NCBI RefSeq assembly: GCF_002269255.1
Contig: NZ_CP022824.1
Coordinates: 176,772 to 240,771 of the forward strand
DNA length: 64,000 bases
Direction of reading: 5' to 3'
Source: Klebsiella quasivariicola
GTDB taxonomy: Bacteria; Pseudomonadota; Gammaproteobacteria; Enterobacterales; Enterobacteriaceae
This document shows positions 1 to 9,345 of the stretch, piece by piece (within the stretch, counting starts at the first letter, position 1; each line of letters starts with the position of its first letter). A program made the translations under genes and the position numbers. The notes beneath the pieces were generated by a model, which made no database searches, was not told the origin of the DNA, and saw only the letters and a list, made by a program, of their open reading frames with translations.

Positions 1-1380
1 GGACGTGGCTTTGTCACATTCACCATCAAGGCAGAAGACATCACCGCCGCAGATCATTTGCTTGCCACTCGTCCTGGTTTCGCAGGAATACGTTGCATAT
101 TCATGCAGGCACGTGCCTTCCTCGCTGGAGAAGGCGCACTGGCGGGATGACAGAGTACAGGCCGTATTTTTCATCAGGCTTTCACAGGAGCCGTTGTCCG
201 CCGGCTGCGTGAGCCAGGTATCCTTATATTTCCAGCAGGCCTCCGTGAACGAGTAATCCCTGCCTCCGAGGGTGATGGTTCGCGTTCCTCCCGGACTGAT
301 ACATTCCTCGCCCGTTTTTTTCCCTTCATCCTTACTGAACGGACAGTTTTCAACCCAGACGACTTCAGGTGCATAGACGGTTTCGGTTTCTTCCATCACC
401 AGGGTGACCGTGACCTGTACGGGTTTCTGGCTGGCCGATGATACGGTCCGTGATGTTTTGCTTACTGAAAAGTTCTGCCCAGCAGTGACCGCTTTGTCCA
501 CACCAAACGACTGATGAATCTTCCCCTTCCCGTCATAGGTATATTTCGTACAATGCGTGTTCTGACCGCCTGAACACATCGATTCTGAACGTGGCCAGCT
601 GATCACATCAATGGGGAACGTTCGTTCAAAGAGGGTCAGGCTTTCACTCACTGCACTCTTGCAGCTATCCCGCACCTTCCCTTCGGAATCGCATTCTTCA
701 ATCCAGGGGATCACCAGAGGCTCACCATCCACCGAGGCATTCAGCAGACGACCGTTGGTCGGGATCGTCAGGTTGCCACTCCATTGCCGGGTATTCCGGG
801 CATAATTCAGCGTCACCACCTGCTGATAGGTTCGGTTAACTTTCTGTGTGGTGGCGTTATCCTTCAGGGTCGCTTCCCGTGTGCAAAAATTTTCCACCTG
901 CAGATCACGTTCGCAGGTATGGTTTGTGAACTCACTGCGGTTCACAACCTGGGCGGTACAGGACTGTCCGGTATCGCCGACAATGCTGTCGGCACGGGAT
1001 TCTGTATCCTTTGCGGCCTGAATAAACGGTGCATCCTGAGATATCTGATCCGGTGGCCGGTTCGTGAACGACTCAGTAATCGCTTTGCCGGTATCTCCCT
1101 GGCTGAACTCCAGGGCTGAATCGCTTTTCAGAGAGCTGTCTCCGCTGGCAGTGACGCCGCCATAGTATTTTGCCTGATCAGGGCTGTCGGTATACCCCGG
1201 CAGGTTTTGCTCACCACTGAAATTTTTCAGTGAGTTCAGACCATTGCCCTGCACCTGTTTCGCAAAATCCGAACCAGCTTTATAGTCGCTTCCACTGTCA
1301 GCACAGGCGGGGGATGCCAGCCAGATAAAGGCGCTCAGGACAAAAAAATGCGCAGTCAGTACGGAAATAACCGTCTTCAT
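1..1380 (-). CDS. traN: TraN, F-type mating-pair stabilisation protein (partial, 3' end outside window)
   Basis: The first 460 codons of a minus-strand gene that runs off the window start, so the C-terminus is missing (F TraN is about 600 residues). The start is the ATG at 1380. It opens with a signal peptide (hydrophobic core, then ASPACA before the mature part) and is rich in cysteines towards the window edge, typical of this outer-membrane adhesin that holds donor and recipient together through recipient surface proteins. It lies 58 bp downstream of trbC, as in F. I infer a full gene continues beyond the window. Confidence 0.9.
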   Translation of the reverse strand, partial: MKTVISVLTAHFFVLSAFIWLASPACADSGSDYKAGSDFAKQVQGNGLNSLKNFSGEQNLPGYTDSPDQAKYYGGVTASGDSSLKSDSALEFSQGDTGKAITESFTNRPPDQISQDAPFIQAAKDTESRADSIVGDTGQSCTAQVVNRSEFTNHTCERDLQVENFCTREATLKDNATTQKVNRTYQQVVTLNYARNTRQWSGNLTIPTNGRLLNASVDGEPLVIPWIEECDSEGKVRDSCKSAVSESLTLFERTFPIDVISWPRSESMCSGGQNTHCTKYTYDGKGKIHQSFGVDKAVTAGQNFSVSKTSRTVSSASQKPVQVTVTLVMEETETVYAPEVVWVENCPFSKDEGKKTGEECISPGGTRTITLGGRDYSFTEACWKYKDTWLTQPADNGSCESLMKNTACTLSSRQCAFSSEEGTCLHEYATYSCETRTSGKQMICGGDVFCLDGECDKATS

Positions 1381-1438
1381 TTTTGCCCTCCCTCATCCCT
1401 CACCATTTCCGGTAACGCTATGAAGTACGGTCTGTCTT

Positions 1439-2077
1439 TCATGGCTGGCTCCCGGCGGCATTCGAGGGCGCATCAAGTATTTGCCGGGCCACCTGTGCGC
1501 AGTCACCGGTTTGTGCCACTTTCTCCAGCGCCTGTTTGACGTGAATGTTACCGCGTACCACGTCATATCCGGCCTGACACCGTACCACCAGAGACGGCAC
1601 ACTCCGGATGCTGTACTGCGTATATAGTGTCGGGTCGATCTGCACGCCGTCGGTCACGCCATCCTTCACCAGCTGCAGCACCGCGTCAGTGGTGGTCTTC
1701 ATGTCGTTATTGACGAGCCCACGCAGTGTCGCCGGAATGCCGTACTGCCGGGTTTCGTGCAGCATCCGCTTCAGCCCCTCTTCAGGTATCGAGAAGGAGA
1801 CAAAGTACAGCGCCCCTTCTGCCGGCTTTTCCTGATTCGCCGCTTTCTGCTGGCTGACCAGATTATCGATAAACTGGCGGTCTGATTTGGGCAGAGGATT
1901 ACGGTTGATTTGCGCCTCAAGCTCCTGCTGCAGCTGTTTATCCGGATGCTGGCGCAGCTGTTCGCTGAGGTTCTCCTGCTGCTTCAGCCATTCTCTGTCT
2001 GTAACAGAGGAGGTTTCAGCCAACACTGCTCGTCCGGTCAGCAAAAGCATGACCATAAACAGATTCATTAATTTCAT
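1439..2077 (-). CDS. trbC: TrbC, F-type pilus assembly protein
   Basis: 212 residues with an N-terminal signal peptide (cleavage likely after VLA, about residue 20), the usual size for TrbC. The C-terminal half has a thioredoxin-like region with GALYFVSFSIPEEGLKRML and RSVPSLVV, as in the TrbC/TraW family of periplasmic pilus assembly factors. It sits between traU and traN in F order. In F, TrbC works with TraW in the periplasm. Confidence 0.9.
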   Translation of the reverse strand: MKLMNLFMVMLLLTGRAVLAETSSVTDREWLKQQENLSEQLRQHPDKQLQQELEAQINRNPLPKSDRQFIDNLVSQQKAANQEKPAEGALYFVSFSIPEEGLKRMLHETRQYGIPATLRGLVNNDMKTTTDAVLQLVKDGVTDGVQIDPTLYTQYSIRSVPSLVVRCQAGYDVVRGNIHVKQALEKVAQTGDCAQVARQILDAPSNAAGSQP

Positions 2078-2089
2078 GAGAGACTCCTG

Positions 2090-3079
2090 TCAGAGAAAGA
2101 CACAATTGCGTTTACGCCACATCAGATAGCCATAGTTCTTACGGGTGTTGGGTGGATTTTTACCGGCCTCCCAGCGCATCACGCTGCGCCCCACGGGATG
2201 GCACTGGCCGCTGTCCGGGTACATGTTCACCATCTGATAGCGCCAGCGCTCTTTGGGGATGATCGGGGACGGATACTCATAGCAGACCGCCTTGTCCTTC
2301 CCGATGCTCTCCATAATTTGTCCCTGCCGGTGAAGCTTGTACGCCATGCGCTCGCTGACAAGTAACGAGGACTGCAGCGGACTGGACTCGTTGCTTACCC
2401 AGCCGCTAAACGGGTACATCGAACCCTGAGAGCCGGCACACCAGAACAGAATATCGAGTGGCATATGAAACGCGCTGGCCATAGCGTCAGCCGCGCACGC
2501 CCCCTGTGCGATGGGGTTGGCAAACAGGATGGCTTCCGGATTCAGAATGGTGGTGAGGCTGCTGTCCACCCAGGTCGGGTCAATCTCGGACAGATAGGCT
2601 ATATCCATGTCTCCGCCTTCCAGACAGCCTGCGGAGGTGATGATGTTCAGCCAGTAGGTCAGCGGGTACTTGTACCAGTGAACGTGATAAAAAGCGCCGT
2701 TCACCTGCTTATCGTCCTTTCTCGCGGTCCCCATACCGGTCTTGCCGAGATTGATACTGAAGCCCCCCAGATTGACCATACAGCCAGGCGAACGGCTGAC
2801 GTCCGTCATGGCCATCGGCTCCCAGTACCCGATGGCCAGGCCGGGACGAACAAAAATCGGTGGCGGCGCCGGACACAGCTGCAGGGGACTACCCGGATTG
2901 CTGGTATCAGGTAGATCGCCTTTACCAACCTGCACGCTGCCGAGTGATAAAGGAAATATGCAGCGCCAGCACACATCGGTGATCGGGTTAACAAACCGGC
3001 CCTCACAGGAGGGGTCTGCGGCGGCGCGGCCACTGAACGTTGAGAACGCGATGCAGATTAAAAAAAATATGGCTTTCAT
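2090..3079 (-). CDS. traU: TraU, periplasmic conjugation protein
   Basis: 329 residues, almost exactly the F TraU length. There is a signal peptide (cut near GRAAA/DPSC), then a cysteine-rich mature domain (CEGRFVNPITDVCWRCIFP near the start, CAGSQGSMYPFSGW about two thirds through) as expected for this disulfide-rich periplasmic protein of the F type IV secretion system. Its start overlaps the stop of the small upstream gene by 4 bp, suggesting translational coupling. Confidence 0.93.
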   Translation of the reverse strand: MKAIFFLICIAFSTFSGRAAADPSCEGRFVNPITDVCWRCIFPLSLGSVQVGKGDLPDTSNPGSPLQLCPAPPPIFVRPGLAIGYWEPMAMTDVSRSPGCMVNLGGFSINLGKTGMGTARKDDKQVNGAFYHVHWYKYPLTYWLNIITSAGCLEGGDMDIAYLSEIDPTWVDSSLTTILNPEAILFANPIAQGACAADAMASAFHMPLDILFWCAGSQGSMYPFSGWVSNESSPLQSSLLVSERMAYKLHRQGQIMESIGKDKAVCYEYPSPIIPKERWRYQMVNMYPDSGQCHPVGRSVMRWEAGKNPPNTRKNYGYLMWRKRNCVFL

Positions 3080-3477
3080 TCGTCAGTTTTCTCCCTGAGA
3101 ACAAGACGGAGGGCATCGGTTTTATTGCGGACCTTTTCCCGTGTAGAGTCTTCGGCGCCCTCCATCCCGGCCCACACCATCAGGGACAGGCAGTCGAAGA
3201 GGTAAAGCTGGCGACGGTATGAATCCCTGTTCGTCTGGCGAACGGCGGACAGTGCATCGAGTTCACAAGTCATTTCATCGATAACCTTTTCACCGTTGTA
3301 TCTCAGCCAGCGGTACAGCTTCTCGTTATCGGTCCTGAGACGCTCAACCTCTCTCTCCAGCCAGCTTTCTCTTGTACTGAGTTCCCGTATGACATTCTCC
3401 TGCTTACGGATGGTGGACCACATTAGCGTCAGCAAGAGCATCGTGAGCAGGATTATTAAGGCCAGTATCATCGGCAT
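3076..3477 (-). CDS. Small membrane-anchored coiled-coil protein between traW and traU
   Basis: 133 residues with one N-terminal membrane helix (residues 3-19) followed by a charged, heptad-like helical stretch (ESWLEREVERLRTDNEKLY). I do not recognise the family, and F has no gene in this slot between traW and traU. Overlapping coupling with traU and an offset of only 34 bp from traW place it inside the tra transcript. A role in assembling or anchoring the transfer channel is plausible but is inference. Confidence 0.7.
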   Translation of the reverse strand: MPMILALIILLTMLLLTLMWSTIRKQENVIRELSTRESWLEREVERLRTDNEKLYRWLRYNGEKVIDEMTCELDALSAVRQTNRDSYRRQLYLFDCLSLMVWAGMEGAEDSTREKVRNKTDALRLVLREKTDE

Positions 3478-3511
3478 CGGTTACCTCTTTTGAATAAAAC
3501 GCAGCCCCAGA

Positions 3512-4147
3512 TCAGGGGTGCGGGACGGGCGGGAAGGTCTCAATATTCAGCCGTTCACCGGAGGGCGCCGGCGTGATCCGCGCCGGGACCGCCGTCAGGC
3601 CAAATCGCTTGCTCAGTACACCGTTCTGGTCGAAATAGATCCGGCTGTCCAGCGCTGCGGAGGTGTCCGGGATACTGCCACGCACCAGGATAATTTTGCT
3701 CATCAGGGTTTCCGGCACCTGACGCTTCATCCAGGCCAGCTGGTCGGCATCGTCACCATTGATGAAGTACAGGGTCTGGACAAACGGTACGGTTTTAAGC
3801 GGGTTCACCACTTCGCCCTTGCGGGCAAACACCCGCCCCTCATTGTCCTTCAGGTCTTCGGTCAGTCGGATGCTGGGATCAAACCAGCGCTGCTCGTATT
3901 TCTCCGCACGCTTAATGCCTTCCACCGGCGCCGGACGCTGACTGTTCTCGATAACCCGCTGCTTAAACGCATCCATCGTCTGGCCCCACTGGCCAGAGGA
4001 TTGCAGCGACTGCAGACGCTGCGTGATGAGCTGCAGCATGTCCTGCTCCCGGACGGGCCATAAATCCCCCCAGGTACCGAGATCAGCCGCCTGAGTCAGC
4101 GGCGATAACAGGCAGGCGGCGAGCAGACAGTCTTTCAGTCGTATCAT
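3512..4147 (-). CDS. traW: TraW, F-type pilus assembly protein
   Basis: 211 residues with a signal peptide (cleavage after TQA, about residue 20) and the TraW features LGTWGDLWPVREQDML near the mature start and the FINGDDADQLAWM and GLTAVPARI segments in the TrbC-like C-terminal half. TraW is periplasmic and needed for pilus extension. The ATG at 4147 overlaps the trbI stop by one base. Confidence 0.92.
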   Translation of the reverse strand: MIRLKDCLLAACLLSPLTQAADLGTWGDLWPVREQDMLQLITQRLQSLQSSGQWGQTMDAFKQRVIENSQRPAPVEGIKRAEKYEQRWFDPSIRLTEDLKDNEGRVFARKGEVVNPLKTVPFVQTLYFINGDDADQLAWMKRQVPETLMSKIILVRGSIPDTSAALDSRIYFDQNGVLSKRFGLTAVPARITPAPSGERLNIETFPPVPHP

Positions 4148-4539
4148 TACTCTTCTCCTTTCATCCGGCGGGCAATGTCGTGCTGGATGTTGCGGGTCAC
4201 ATCAGGCGCGCCCTGAACCACGGCAGGTGAAACCAGAATGACCACATGATGCTGCTGCTGATACTCCGCCAGACTCTTCTCCAGCGCGTCGTTAAACCGA
4301 TCAGAGAGCGCTTTGGACTGCGCCTCTGTCAGCTGCTTCTGACTCACACTGTCCATAAAGCTGTCGAGCGTTTTCTTCATATCAAAAGCCACCACCCGCG
4401 GCGTGGAGTAGTCCAGAACCACGCGTGAGAGAAACGCGCTGGTTGCCAGGGCGAAAAGCACGAGAGCAACGATGACAGGTATCCGGCGAAAGGTAAGAGA
4501 GGTCGTACTGACCGGTTGTTCGGTGTTGTTTTTCATCAC
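4147..4539 (-). CDS. trbI: TrbI, inner-membrane pilus regulator
   Basis: 130 residues, close to F TrbI (128). A short cytoplasmic N-terminus is followed by one membrane helix (residues about 21-42) and a periplasmic helical domain containing LDSFMDSVSQKQLTEAQ and HHVVILVSPAVVQG. In F, TrbI influences pilus length and retraction. Its ATG overlaps the traC stop by 4 bp. Confidence 0.9.
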   Translation of the reverse strand: MMKNNTEQPVSTTSLTFRRIPVIVALVLFALATSAFLSRVVLDYSTPRVVAFDMKKTLDSFMDSVSQKQLTEAQSKALSDRFNDALEKSLAEYQQQHHVVILVSPAVVQGAPDVTRNIQHDIARRMKGEE

Positions 4540-7175
4540 TGTTTATCCTCCATGTCATTCACCGGTATTCGGGATTCAAGCTCTGCCATTTCGTCTTTAA
4601 AGTTGCGGCACGCCAGTCCGTATACCGCATCGTGGATATCGACCCCCTCCTGCCGGCGCGCTTGCATGTACTCAAAATCCGGGCCTTTGGAGGAGTACAT
4701 CGCCCGGCTGAGCGGGTCAACGAACAGGCGGTGCCAGGAGCAGTTCGCTTCCACCTGCAGCATAAAAGAGGAGAACCACTGCTCTTTGGCCGAACCGAAG
4801 CCGTTAATCATGTCTTTCTCCAGCTTGCTGAACTGATCCGGGTACAGCTGGTTATACTTGGCAAACTCTTTGGCTGACTGCTTCAGAATGGCCTTGTACG
4901 ACGAGTTCCCCCAGGCAGCGCGTGCAGCGCTCGATGCGGTCGGGGAGTCGAAGTCCACGATATTTTGCGTGATGGTGATGTATGCGCCGGTATGTCGACG
5001 CGCGGTACGGTAGCCTTTCTCGATAAACTGCCCCACTTTTTCATTCTTGAAATCAAGGAGCTTCCAGCCCTCATCGATGACGTTCAGTTTTTTCAGGCCA
5101 CGCGGTGACTGATACATCCTGTTCTCGATGTAAATAATCAATGAGAACATCACCGCGATAAGCAGAGAGGGCCGCGACTCCAGGCCACCGAGCTCCAGTA
5201 CCACCATCCGGGCGTCATCGTGAAGTGTTGGTTTATCTGAGTTGAAATAGTCCCCGTAGATCCCATTCACCGTGTACTGATCGAGCAGGATTATCATCTC
5301 GTCCAGACGGCCCCGGATTGTCGGGGAATCAGCATATTCATCGCTGTCCTTCGCGTCCTGTAAAAACTGAACTACGTCATCAACGCGTGCATGATTACGC
5401 TTGCTTAACCAGGCCGCCTGAACTGCCTGCAGAAGCAGACCTTCATGGACTTCATCGAGGTTGCCGTTCGGACTGGCCATCACCGACATCTGATCGCGTA
5501 TACGTTCTGCTGACATGTCAAAGTGAGCATCATCCAGCACGTTGGCGAACGGGTTAAACTTGAGGGTATCGCCATCGAGGTATACGCCCCCCATGTTTTC
5601 ACACAGGGACTTATAGCCATCGCCCATGTCGAACACCCAGGCAAACCCGCCGGAGTCGAGCACACTGCGAATGAGGGGCTGAATCAGACCGGTTTTACCC
5701 GCCCCGGACGTCCCGCAGACTGCCATGTTGAAATTGGTATTGTTCATTCCCTCGTAGAACAGGTCGATGAACGCCAGCTGATTTCGGTAGGTGGGCGCCA
5801 GGAGTCCCGCCGGCGCCAGCGGGCTGTCAGCGACGATCGGCAGGAGGTTAGCCACCTGGAACGTCTCCGCCCGCTTCACCACGCCTGCCGCCTGCAGCTC
5901 TTTAAACAGGCCCTCACCACACTTGAACGGCATCATGGCCAGAAAGTTACGCAGGTGATGGTAGCGGGCCGGGATCAGCTGGAAACCGCCTTTACGGTAG
6001 CTGTTGAGCACCTGCTGTTCAGCGGCGAGAGAGGCCTCTGTGCTGTCTGCGGTGTACGTGGTGATATTAAAGAAGTAGGACACCAGGGAGGTCTGGTTGG
6101 TCGCCAGTCGCTGGCGGATATCGCCCCACTCCTGCATTTCCTTTATCACGTTCGGAAAAAACTTCGCGTAGGAGGTTTTGCTTTTCTTCTCCACGTCCAT
6201 GAATTTCATGTTGGCTTCATTCTGGGTCTTCACCTGGTCCTCCACCATCAGCGTCAGCGTGATGACAAAGGGGCAGGAGATGGAGAGCTCCGGGTTAAGC
6301 AGGTTGGCGTAGTTATCCGCGGAGGTCCAGAGGAAGGCCATTTCCGGATCACTCTCCAGATGGTAGCTCGTCACCCGGGTTACGCACTCTTTCCCGTCGC
6401 GCCCCAGGCGGCCAATTTTCAGATGACCGGCGGTGACCTGCATATCAAAGCTGTCATCGACACACTGATAGTTCAGATCCTGATAGGGGTCCAGCTTATA
6501 CGGTACGCGGTACATCTCGTGCGGGTCCGGGTTTATCAGCTCGCGCATCAGTTCGACCAGCCCGGCAGCATCAAGGATACGCGTCGGAATATAGGCACCG
6601 CCCAGTGACGCCCGCAGGATTTTAATCTGGTTCTCCATCTCCACAATTTGCGTGGTGGAGTTTTTCTTCCGGGGCACGCAGCAGGAGATGTACACGCGGT
6701 AGTTACGCAGCGTCAGGGGTAAATCCAGTGCAGGAGGCAGGGGGAACTTCGTCTCCGCTGCCCGGAGATAGTAGGCCTGGGTGATGGCGTTAAACTTCTT
6801 AGCCTGTTTACCGCTCCAGCGGAATTCACGCAGACCGTAGTCGATATCATTGCCGACCAGTTTGCTGGAGACCAGATGAAAACTGACCGGGACGCCCCGG
6901 GGAAGTTTGCTGCGCAGTAAATGCTCCAGTGTGGCGACGATACTTTTATCCGCACCGGGTAAAGGACGCGCCTCAAACATAAAACCGATGGTTTTGTTAT
7001 TAATAAACAGCCCGGTCGCGGAATCATAATCCTTATAGGGCAAAATACGGCTGAACTGGGGGAAATTCATGCTGCCCAGCGTGTCATTGGCTTTCGCGGA
7101 TTCGTCGGGCAGCTTCAGTGCTGATACCAGTGAATTCACAGTCTGGGTGACGGCATCGATGATGTTATTACTCAT
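4536..7175 (-). CDS. traC: TraC, VirB4-type conjugation ATPase
   Basis: 879 residues, the F TraC size. An N-terminal VirB4/TraC domain precedes a Walker A motif (GTSGAGKTG, near residue 490) and a Walker B-like LNVIDEGW segment. The protein powers pilus assembly from the cytoplasmic face of the inner membrane. It follows five small accessory genes after traV, unlike the F order in which traR lies between traV and traC. Confidence 0.96.
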   Translation of the reverse strand: MSNNIIDAVTQTVNSLVSALKLPDESAKANDTLGSMNFPQFSRILPYKDYDSATGLFINNKTIGFMFEARPLPGADKSIVATLEHLLRSKLPRGVPVSFHLVSSKLVGNDIDYGLREFRWSGKQAKKFNAITQAYYLRAAETKFPLPPALDLPLTLRNYRVYISCCVPRKKNSTTQIVEMENQIKILRASLGGAYIPTRILDAAGLVELMRELINPDPHEMYRVPYKLDPYQDLNYQCVDDSFDMQVTAGHLKIGRLGRDGKECVTRVTSYHLESDPEMAFLWTSADNYANLLNPELSISCPFVITLTLMVEDQVKTQNEANMKFMDVEKKSKTSYAKFFPNVIKEMQEWGDIRQRLATNQTSLVSYFFNITTYTADSTEASLAAEQQVLNSYRKGGFQLIPARYHHLRNFLAMMPFKCGEGLFKELQAAGVVKRAETFQVANLLPIVADSPLAPAGLLAPTYRNQLAFIDLFYEGMNNTNFNMAVCGTSGAGKTGLIQPLIRSVLDSGGFAWVFDMGDGYKSLCENMGGVYLDGDTLKFNPFANVLDDAHFDMSAERIRDQMSVMASPNGNLDEVHEGLLLQAVQAAWLSKRNHARVDDVVQFLQDAKDSDEYADSPTIRGRLDEMIILLDQYTVNGIYGDYFNSDKPTLHDDARMVVLELGGLESRPSLLIAVMFSLIIYIENRMYQSPRGLKKLNVIDEGWKLLDFKNEKVGQFIEKGYRTARRHTGAYITITQNIVDFDSPTASSAARAAWGNSSYKAILKQSAKEFAKYNQLYPDQFSKLEKDMINGFGSAKEQWFSSFMLQVEANCSWHRLFVDPLSRAMYSSKGPDFEYMQARRQEGVDIHDAVYGLACRNFKDEMAELESRIPVNDMEDKQ

Positions 7176-7246
7176 GCAGGCGTTCCTTTAAGAGCATTTC
7201 AAAATAACAAGGGTAATAAATGGCAAGAAGAATATTCATATCCGCA

Positions 7247-7645
7247 CTAGAAACTCCTTCTTATAATGGAAAGCACTGGAATAAAAAACAATAAACACAT
7301 GGAAGCAATAATCTGACCCATAAAGATCGAATCCAACAACACCTCCCCTTGCCACAGACAAATAAGCAGAGTGATAAATAATAAAACCACATGAAAGAAA
7401 ACAATCAGGAACAGAATGTTCGCTGAGAACTCCCCATCACCAACTTCCACCTCTAAGCAGAAAAAATAAAATACACACAAACTACAGATAATATAGACGC
7501 CTTCATGTCGAATACCCTGAAAGAAATCAGGAGAAAACTCTCCTGCCAGTCCATTGTAAGTCAGTCTGGCTCCCAGATAGATGAGCCAGTAGACTGGAGG
7601 TATAAACAAAAATCCGTACTTTCGAAGAAACAGCATCATATCCAT
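7247..7645 (-). CDS. Unknown four-helix membrane protein in tra operon
   Basis: 132 residues, almost entirely hydrophobic, with about four predicted membrane helices (around residues 10-30, 48-66, 76-98 and 108-128). No family recognised. It belongs to a low-GC block of small genes (7.2-9.3 kb) inserted between traC and traV, where F has only traR and small trb genes. Base composition differs from the adjoining tra genes, pointing to separate acquisition. Confidence 0.6.
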   Translation of the reverse strand: MDMMLFLRKYGFLFIPPVYWLIYLGARLTYNGLAGEFSPDFFQGIRHEGVYIICSLCVFYFFCLEVEVGDGEFSANILFLIVFFHVVLLFITLLICLWQGEVLLDSIFMGQIIASMCLLFFIPVLSIIRRSF

Positions 7646-7669
7646 CCCCTGATTATTTGCTCATAGCGT

Positions 7670-7979
7670 TCAGTGCGTTAAGTTTTTTTCACGTACTGCT
7701 TTAATCTCTTCTTTATACTTGCATTCTGATGCCATCTTTTTTGCGTCACCGAAAGTTAATGGCTCTGACGAAGTGCCTGTGTTAGTTTGAATTGCTAAAC
7801 GTAACGCCTCACCTGCACAAGGTGTCTAATGAATAATACTTTGCAGTTGTTCTGGAGTAGCGGGCTGCATATCGCTAGAATCTTCAATATACTGCACAAA
7901 AAAAATACCCAGTTAACACAATTAAAAGAAGAACTATCAAAAAACCAAATTGCTGGCCAATTTCTTGCTGTCTTTCCAT
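7670..7979 (-). pseudogene. Broken small membrane protein gene (frameshift plus nonsense)
   Basis: An ATG at 7979 with upstream AGGGATGGA encodes MERQQEIGQQFGFL and a hydrophobic helix. The frame breaks in a run of eight T (coding strand), resumes as VQYIEDSSDMQPATPEQLQ, hits an in-frame TAG at 7828-7826, and continues as TPCAGEALRLAIQTNTG to a TGA at 7670. Together these would make a protein of about 100 residues with one N-terminal membrane helix. Two lesions make it a decayed gene rather than a sequencing slip alone. Confidence 0.55.
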
Positions 7980-8021
7980 TGTTCCATCCCTACCGGTCAA
8001 TCCAGTTTGTTAATCAGCATT

Positions 8022-8456
8022 TCATTTTGAGTTAGCTTTATATAATTCCCACTGATGGATATAGGAATAATACTGCCCACCAGGCACATTAATGATGATG
8101 CCATCACAGTCCAGTTTATTAACAGGGCTGGTAAAAGCGCCTGTCGGCATGTTTACCTCAAGTGTCCGGCAGTCATCTTTCCAGTGTCTACCTGCTTCAA
8201 GTTCATCCATCGAAAATGAGTGAATGGAGATAACGAACATCCCGGAAAACCCAACCACCGCTATAAGCGCACAGTATATGAATGTATCGCCTCTGTTAAC
8301 TCGAAGATTGAATTTTTCAGGGATGGCAACCATTGCCAGCGCACCGACCACACCAATAACAAAAAGAATCAGGCATATACCGTTAAGCCATGCAACGTTA
8401 TGTCCAAGTATATAGTACGCTTTCACTTTCTTATTCCTTATGCTGCATACTTTCAA
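8022..8456 (-). CDS. Unknown two-helix membrane protein in tra operon
   Basis: 144 residues with two membrane helices (about residues 22-44 and 60-80) and a soluble C-terminal half containing two cysteines (DDCRTLEV and NKLDCDGI) that could pair in the periplasm. Not recognised. It is part of the low-GC accessory block between traV and traC. The first ATG has no clear Shine-Dalgarno sequence, so the exact start is uncertain. Confidence 0.55.
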   Translation of the reverse strand: MKVCSIRNKKVKAYYILGHNVAWLNGICLILFVIGVVGALAMVAIPEKFNLRVNRGDTFIYCALIAVVGFSGMFVISIHSFSMDELEAGRHWKDDCRTLEVNMPTGAFTSPVNKLDCDGIIINVPGGQYYSYIHQWELYKANSK

Positions 8457-8492
8457 ATAACGTGAGATTGTTAATACTGACCATCGGTCTTA

Positions 8493-8804
8493 CTATTCAC
8501 CTGCCCCCATCCGATCAAAGTAATAAATCAAGACATAAAACATATAAAAAACCACTGTGGCTGTAAAAAATCCCGTTATTACTGACAGCGTCAAATCAGG
8601 AGAGCCGGCCCACATGTTTTTATCCATGAATACCATTAATGAAAATAAAGCACTGAGACCTGTAAGCCCAAACAACATTAAAATACAGGAAAGCGTATCT
8701 CTTATAAAAACACCAATAATTACATAGCCGTAACCGCAGATAATGATTGCCATTGCAAAAAAAAGTCGAACAAAACCATCAAAACCTAACTGGTATTCAG
8801 CCAT
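8493..8804 (-). CDS. Unknown three-helix membrane protein in tra operon
   Basis: 103 residues with about three membrane helices (residues 10-32, 36-58 and 72-94) and a very short charged tail. Not recognised. Its start codon immediately follows the stop of the next upstream gene (8805), so the two are probably translationally coupled. Confidence 0.58.
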   Translation of the reverse strand: MAEYQLGFDGFVRLFFAMAIIICGYGYVIIGVFIRDTLSCILMLFGLTGLSALFSLMVFMDKNMWAGSPDLTLSVITGFFTATVVFYMFYVLIYYFDRMGAGE

Positions 8805-9023
8805 TTACCCACCCTCATTCAATGTTTCTATCACGCTGCTCAAAGGCTCGCGGGTTTTAATTTCAATGCACTCTCCTGTATTACTTCCGTAACCTCTGCC
8901 CCCACGTGCTTCGAGTACCCGTAGCATTTTTATGCAGACATCTGTATTAGGCATGGGAGTAATATCCCAAATCCCACCGCCACTACTCGGCGTCATCAGC
9001 ACCAGAAAAATAAAGGCATGCAT
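8805..9023 (-). CDS. Unknown small secreted or lipoprotein-like protein in tra operon
   Basis: 72 residues. A short hydrophobic N-terminus (MHAFIFLVLM) looks like a minimal export signal or membrane anchor; the rest is soluble with two cysteines (DVCIKML and GECIEIK). Not recognised. It directly abuts the three-helix protein gene downstream. Confidence 0.5.
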   Translation of the reverse strand: MHAFIFLVLMTPSSGGGIWDITPMPNTDVCIKMLRVLEARGGRGYGSNTGECIEIKTREPLSSVIETLNEGG

Positions 9024-9046
9024 ACTTTATTGCCTCTGTTTATATA

Positions 9047-9270
9047 TTAACGAATGAATATTTCTTTCATTGCCTCTGCGATAGTTGTTTGCCTATCGCC
9101 ACTTATCGCTCTGTCAGAATCAGACTTGCTTACATTTTCAATAACATCACTACACTGAAGTCGATTTTGCCTGGAGAGAAAAACCCTTTATCATCAACCC
9201 GCCCTTTTAAATAACCCTTACATAAAGATACATGAGCGTAATATCTTCGTCTGAACACGCTACCGCCCAT
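9047..9270 (-). pseudogene. Possible frameshifted small gene between traV and the accessory block
   Basis: A stretch with no long open frame. The ATG at 9270 opens a frame reading MGGSVFRRRYYAHVSLCKGY and continuing to GFFSPGKIDF; another frame then reads CSDVIENVSKSDSDRAISGD and TTIAEAMKEIFIR to a TAA at 9047. The two halves overlap around 9155-9170, compatible with one frameshifted gene of about 70 residues. It could also be chance coding-like sequence. Confidence 0.3.
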
Positions 9271-9345
9271 CCCTTTCAACGCAGAGGGCACTCGTTATAA
9301 TTCAGAAATGAAAACTTACTGCAGCGCCAGTAATGGCGCTGTGAA

